The notes under the pieces are model-generated. The model was not told the DNA's origin and did no database searches. It saw nothing but the letters and a program-made list of their open reading frames with translations. Positions 19,957-20,689 of a stretch of DNA of 20,689 nt are shown piece after piece. The DNA comes from Candidatus Onthocola stercoravium (GTDB taxonomy: Bacteria; Bacillota_I; Bacilli_A; RF39; UBA660), in contig DVHV01000193.1 in NCBI GenBank assembly GCA_018711775.1, forward strand, positions 1 to 20,689. The letters are read 5' to 3'. Numbering within the stretch: position 1 is the first letter of the stretch; each line of letters begins with the position of its first letter. The position numbers and the translations under genes are program-made.

Positions 19957-20689
19957 GTGAATATATTTGGTGAGTATGCAGATTATTTGCAAAAATTAAG
20001 TAAAGAGAAGTTGCAAAGTATTATCGATGATTATAATAAACTTGGAAGTATTTATAATTTAGATGTTGTGAATACTAAAAAACTAAAAAAGGATGATTTA
20101 ATAAAAAAAATCGATGAATTAAAGAACGATTATTTTAAATATTGGATTATGTCTTTAGATTTAAAAGATTTCAATATCTTAAAACAATTGGTTTTTAGAA
20201 AAGTAAATGATGAGTTTTTGCATGAAAATAGAGATTTTATCAATCTATTGTTAGAAAAATCTATTTTATTTCAAGAACAAGAATTAATGATGGCATGGGA
20301 TATTAGTGCTTTAATTAAAGAATTAACTAAAAATAAAGAAGTTGTTAAAACTGTTAAGATATGGGATAGAATATACAAAATTGTTGAAGGAATAATTGTT
20401 GCATATGGTGTTATTAGTAGAAAATATTTTGATAAAATTGTTAGTGAAATAGAAAATAATGAATTAATTCTTCCTAAATTAGATTATTATTATAAAAGAG
20501 ATTATATAATTGATGATAAAAAAATTATGAGTAATAAACTAAATAATAAAAAGAGAATTAATAGTTATCTAAAAAATGATAAATATAAAATGTTTACAAA
20601 TAAAGAATTTGGAGAATTAGGTAGTAGTATTTATCATCATGGAATAAAGTGTTATAAAAGATTTATAAAGATGCTAAAAAATAATTATG
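19957..20689 (+). CDS. unrecognised protein, 3'-truncated by the window end
   Basis: Open from a GTG at 19957 (AGGTGA six bases upstream) to the window end with no stop: at least 244 residues. Highly charged and helical, rich in Lys, Asn, Ile and Asp, with no membrane segment. Residues about 12-56 (LQKLSKEKLQSIIDDYNKLG, then KKLKKDDLIKKIDEL) resemble SAP or Rho-N type helix-extended-loop-helix DNA/RNA-binding modules. Later parts (VKTVKIWDRIYKIVEGIIVAYGVI, SSIYHHGIKCYKRFIKML) carry no motif I recognise. Possible nucleic-acid-binding protein; the function is not assigned. Confidence 0.7.
   Translation, partial: MNIFGEYADYLQKLSKEKLQSIIDDYNKLGSIYNLDVVNTKKLKKDDLIKKIDELKNDYFKYWIMSLDLKDFNILKQLVFRKVNDEFLHENRDFINLLLEKSILFQEQELMMAWDISALIKELTKNKEVVKTVKIWDRIYKIVEGIIVAYGVISRKYFDKIVSEIENNELILPKLDYYYKRDYIIDDKKIMSNKLNNKKRINSYLKNDKYKMFTNKEFGELGSSIYHHGIKCYKRFIKMLKNNY

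Noticed and set aside
19879..20175. 17-bp direct repeat ATTTAAAAGATTTCAAT at 19879-19895 and 20159-20175
   Set aside because: It is AT-rich and low in information; one copy lies inside coding sequence. Chance is the simpler explanation.
1..20689. Mobile elements, CRISPR arrays, prophage or defence modules
   Set aside because: No transposase, integrase, terminal inverted repeat, target duplication, spacer-repeat array or toxin-antitoxin pair was seen. The XRE gene has no toxin-like partner.
1..20689. Mycoplasma-type code (TGA as Trp)
   Set aside because: scpB, the sortase gene and cca end at TGA, and Trp is encoded by TGG throughout.

Overview
The window comes from a very AT-rich (roughly 28-30% G+C by eye) low-GC Gram-positive bacterium of the Bacillota. 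TGA is used as a normal stop (for example at the ends of scpB, sortase and cca), so the mycoplasma code does not apply. The gene set (scpA/scpB, dnaD-nth, a class A PBP with recU, gpsB followed by a B-type RNase P RNA, rodZ-pgsA, class I fructose-bisphosphate aldolase) is typical of Bacilli-like Firmicutes. The AT-richness, Cys/Asn-rich short secreted proteins and a rubredoxin fusion suggest an uncultured anaerobic gut lineage; that placement is inference.

Layout. 1-2535: a hairpin at the left edge, guanylate kinase (gmk), a membrane-anchored thioredoxin-fold protein and a membrane protein with an extracytoplasmic domain. 2546-4954: scpA and scpB (SMC-condensin partners), an overlapping pentapeptide-repeat gene and a small DUF6512-like membrane protein. 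4963-6328 (minus): a flavin reductase-rubredoxin fusion and an SDR oxidoreductase, ending at a shared convergent terminator. 6421-7836: tRNA-Leu(CAA), thymidylate kinase and dCMP deaminase (pyrimidine deoxynucleotide supply). 7859-9681: class B sortase and class I aldolase. 9694-11142: a small XRE-type repressor (minus) divergent from a secreted fibronectin-III-like protein; the gap holds a consensus sigma-A promoter and three copies of a 15-bp dyad.

11268-13584: cca, dnaD and nth form a tight plus-strand operon. It meets the convergent recU-ponA operon (minus, 13632-16767) at a GC-rich bidirectional terminator. 16768-17122 is a gene-poor gap with a cluster of CTTG(A/T)C hexamers and a likely 31-codon gene. 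Then come gpsB, rnpB (whose P1 helix overlaps the gpsB stop codon), rodZ and pgsA. 18956-19330 holds a CotD-like Cys/His/Tyr-rich protein behind a possible sporulation-sigma promoter. 19422-19853 and 19957-end are two unrecognised genes, the second running off the window.

Most of the window is housekeeping: cell division, chromosome segregation, wall synthesis, DNA replication and repair, and nucleotide supply. No CRISPR array, insertion sequence, prophage or recognisable defence system is visible. The least explained parts are the repressor/operator-controlled secreted FN3 protein (9694-11142), the gap upstream of gpsB, the unusually GC-rich 5' end of rodZ, and several lineage-specific small proteins.
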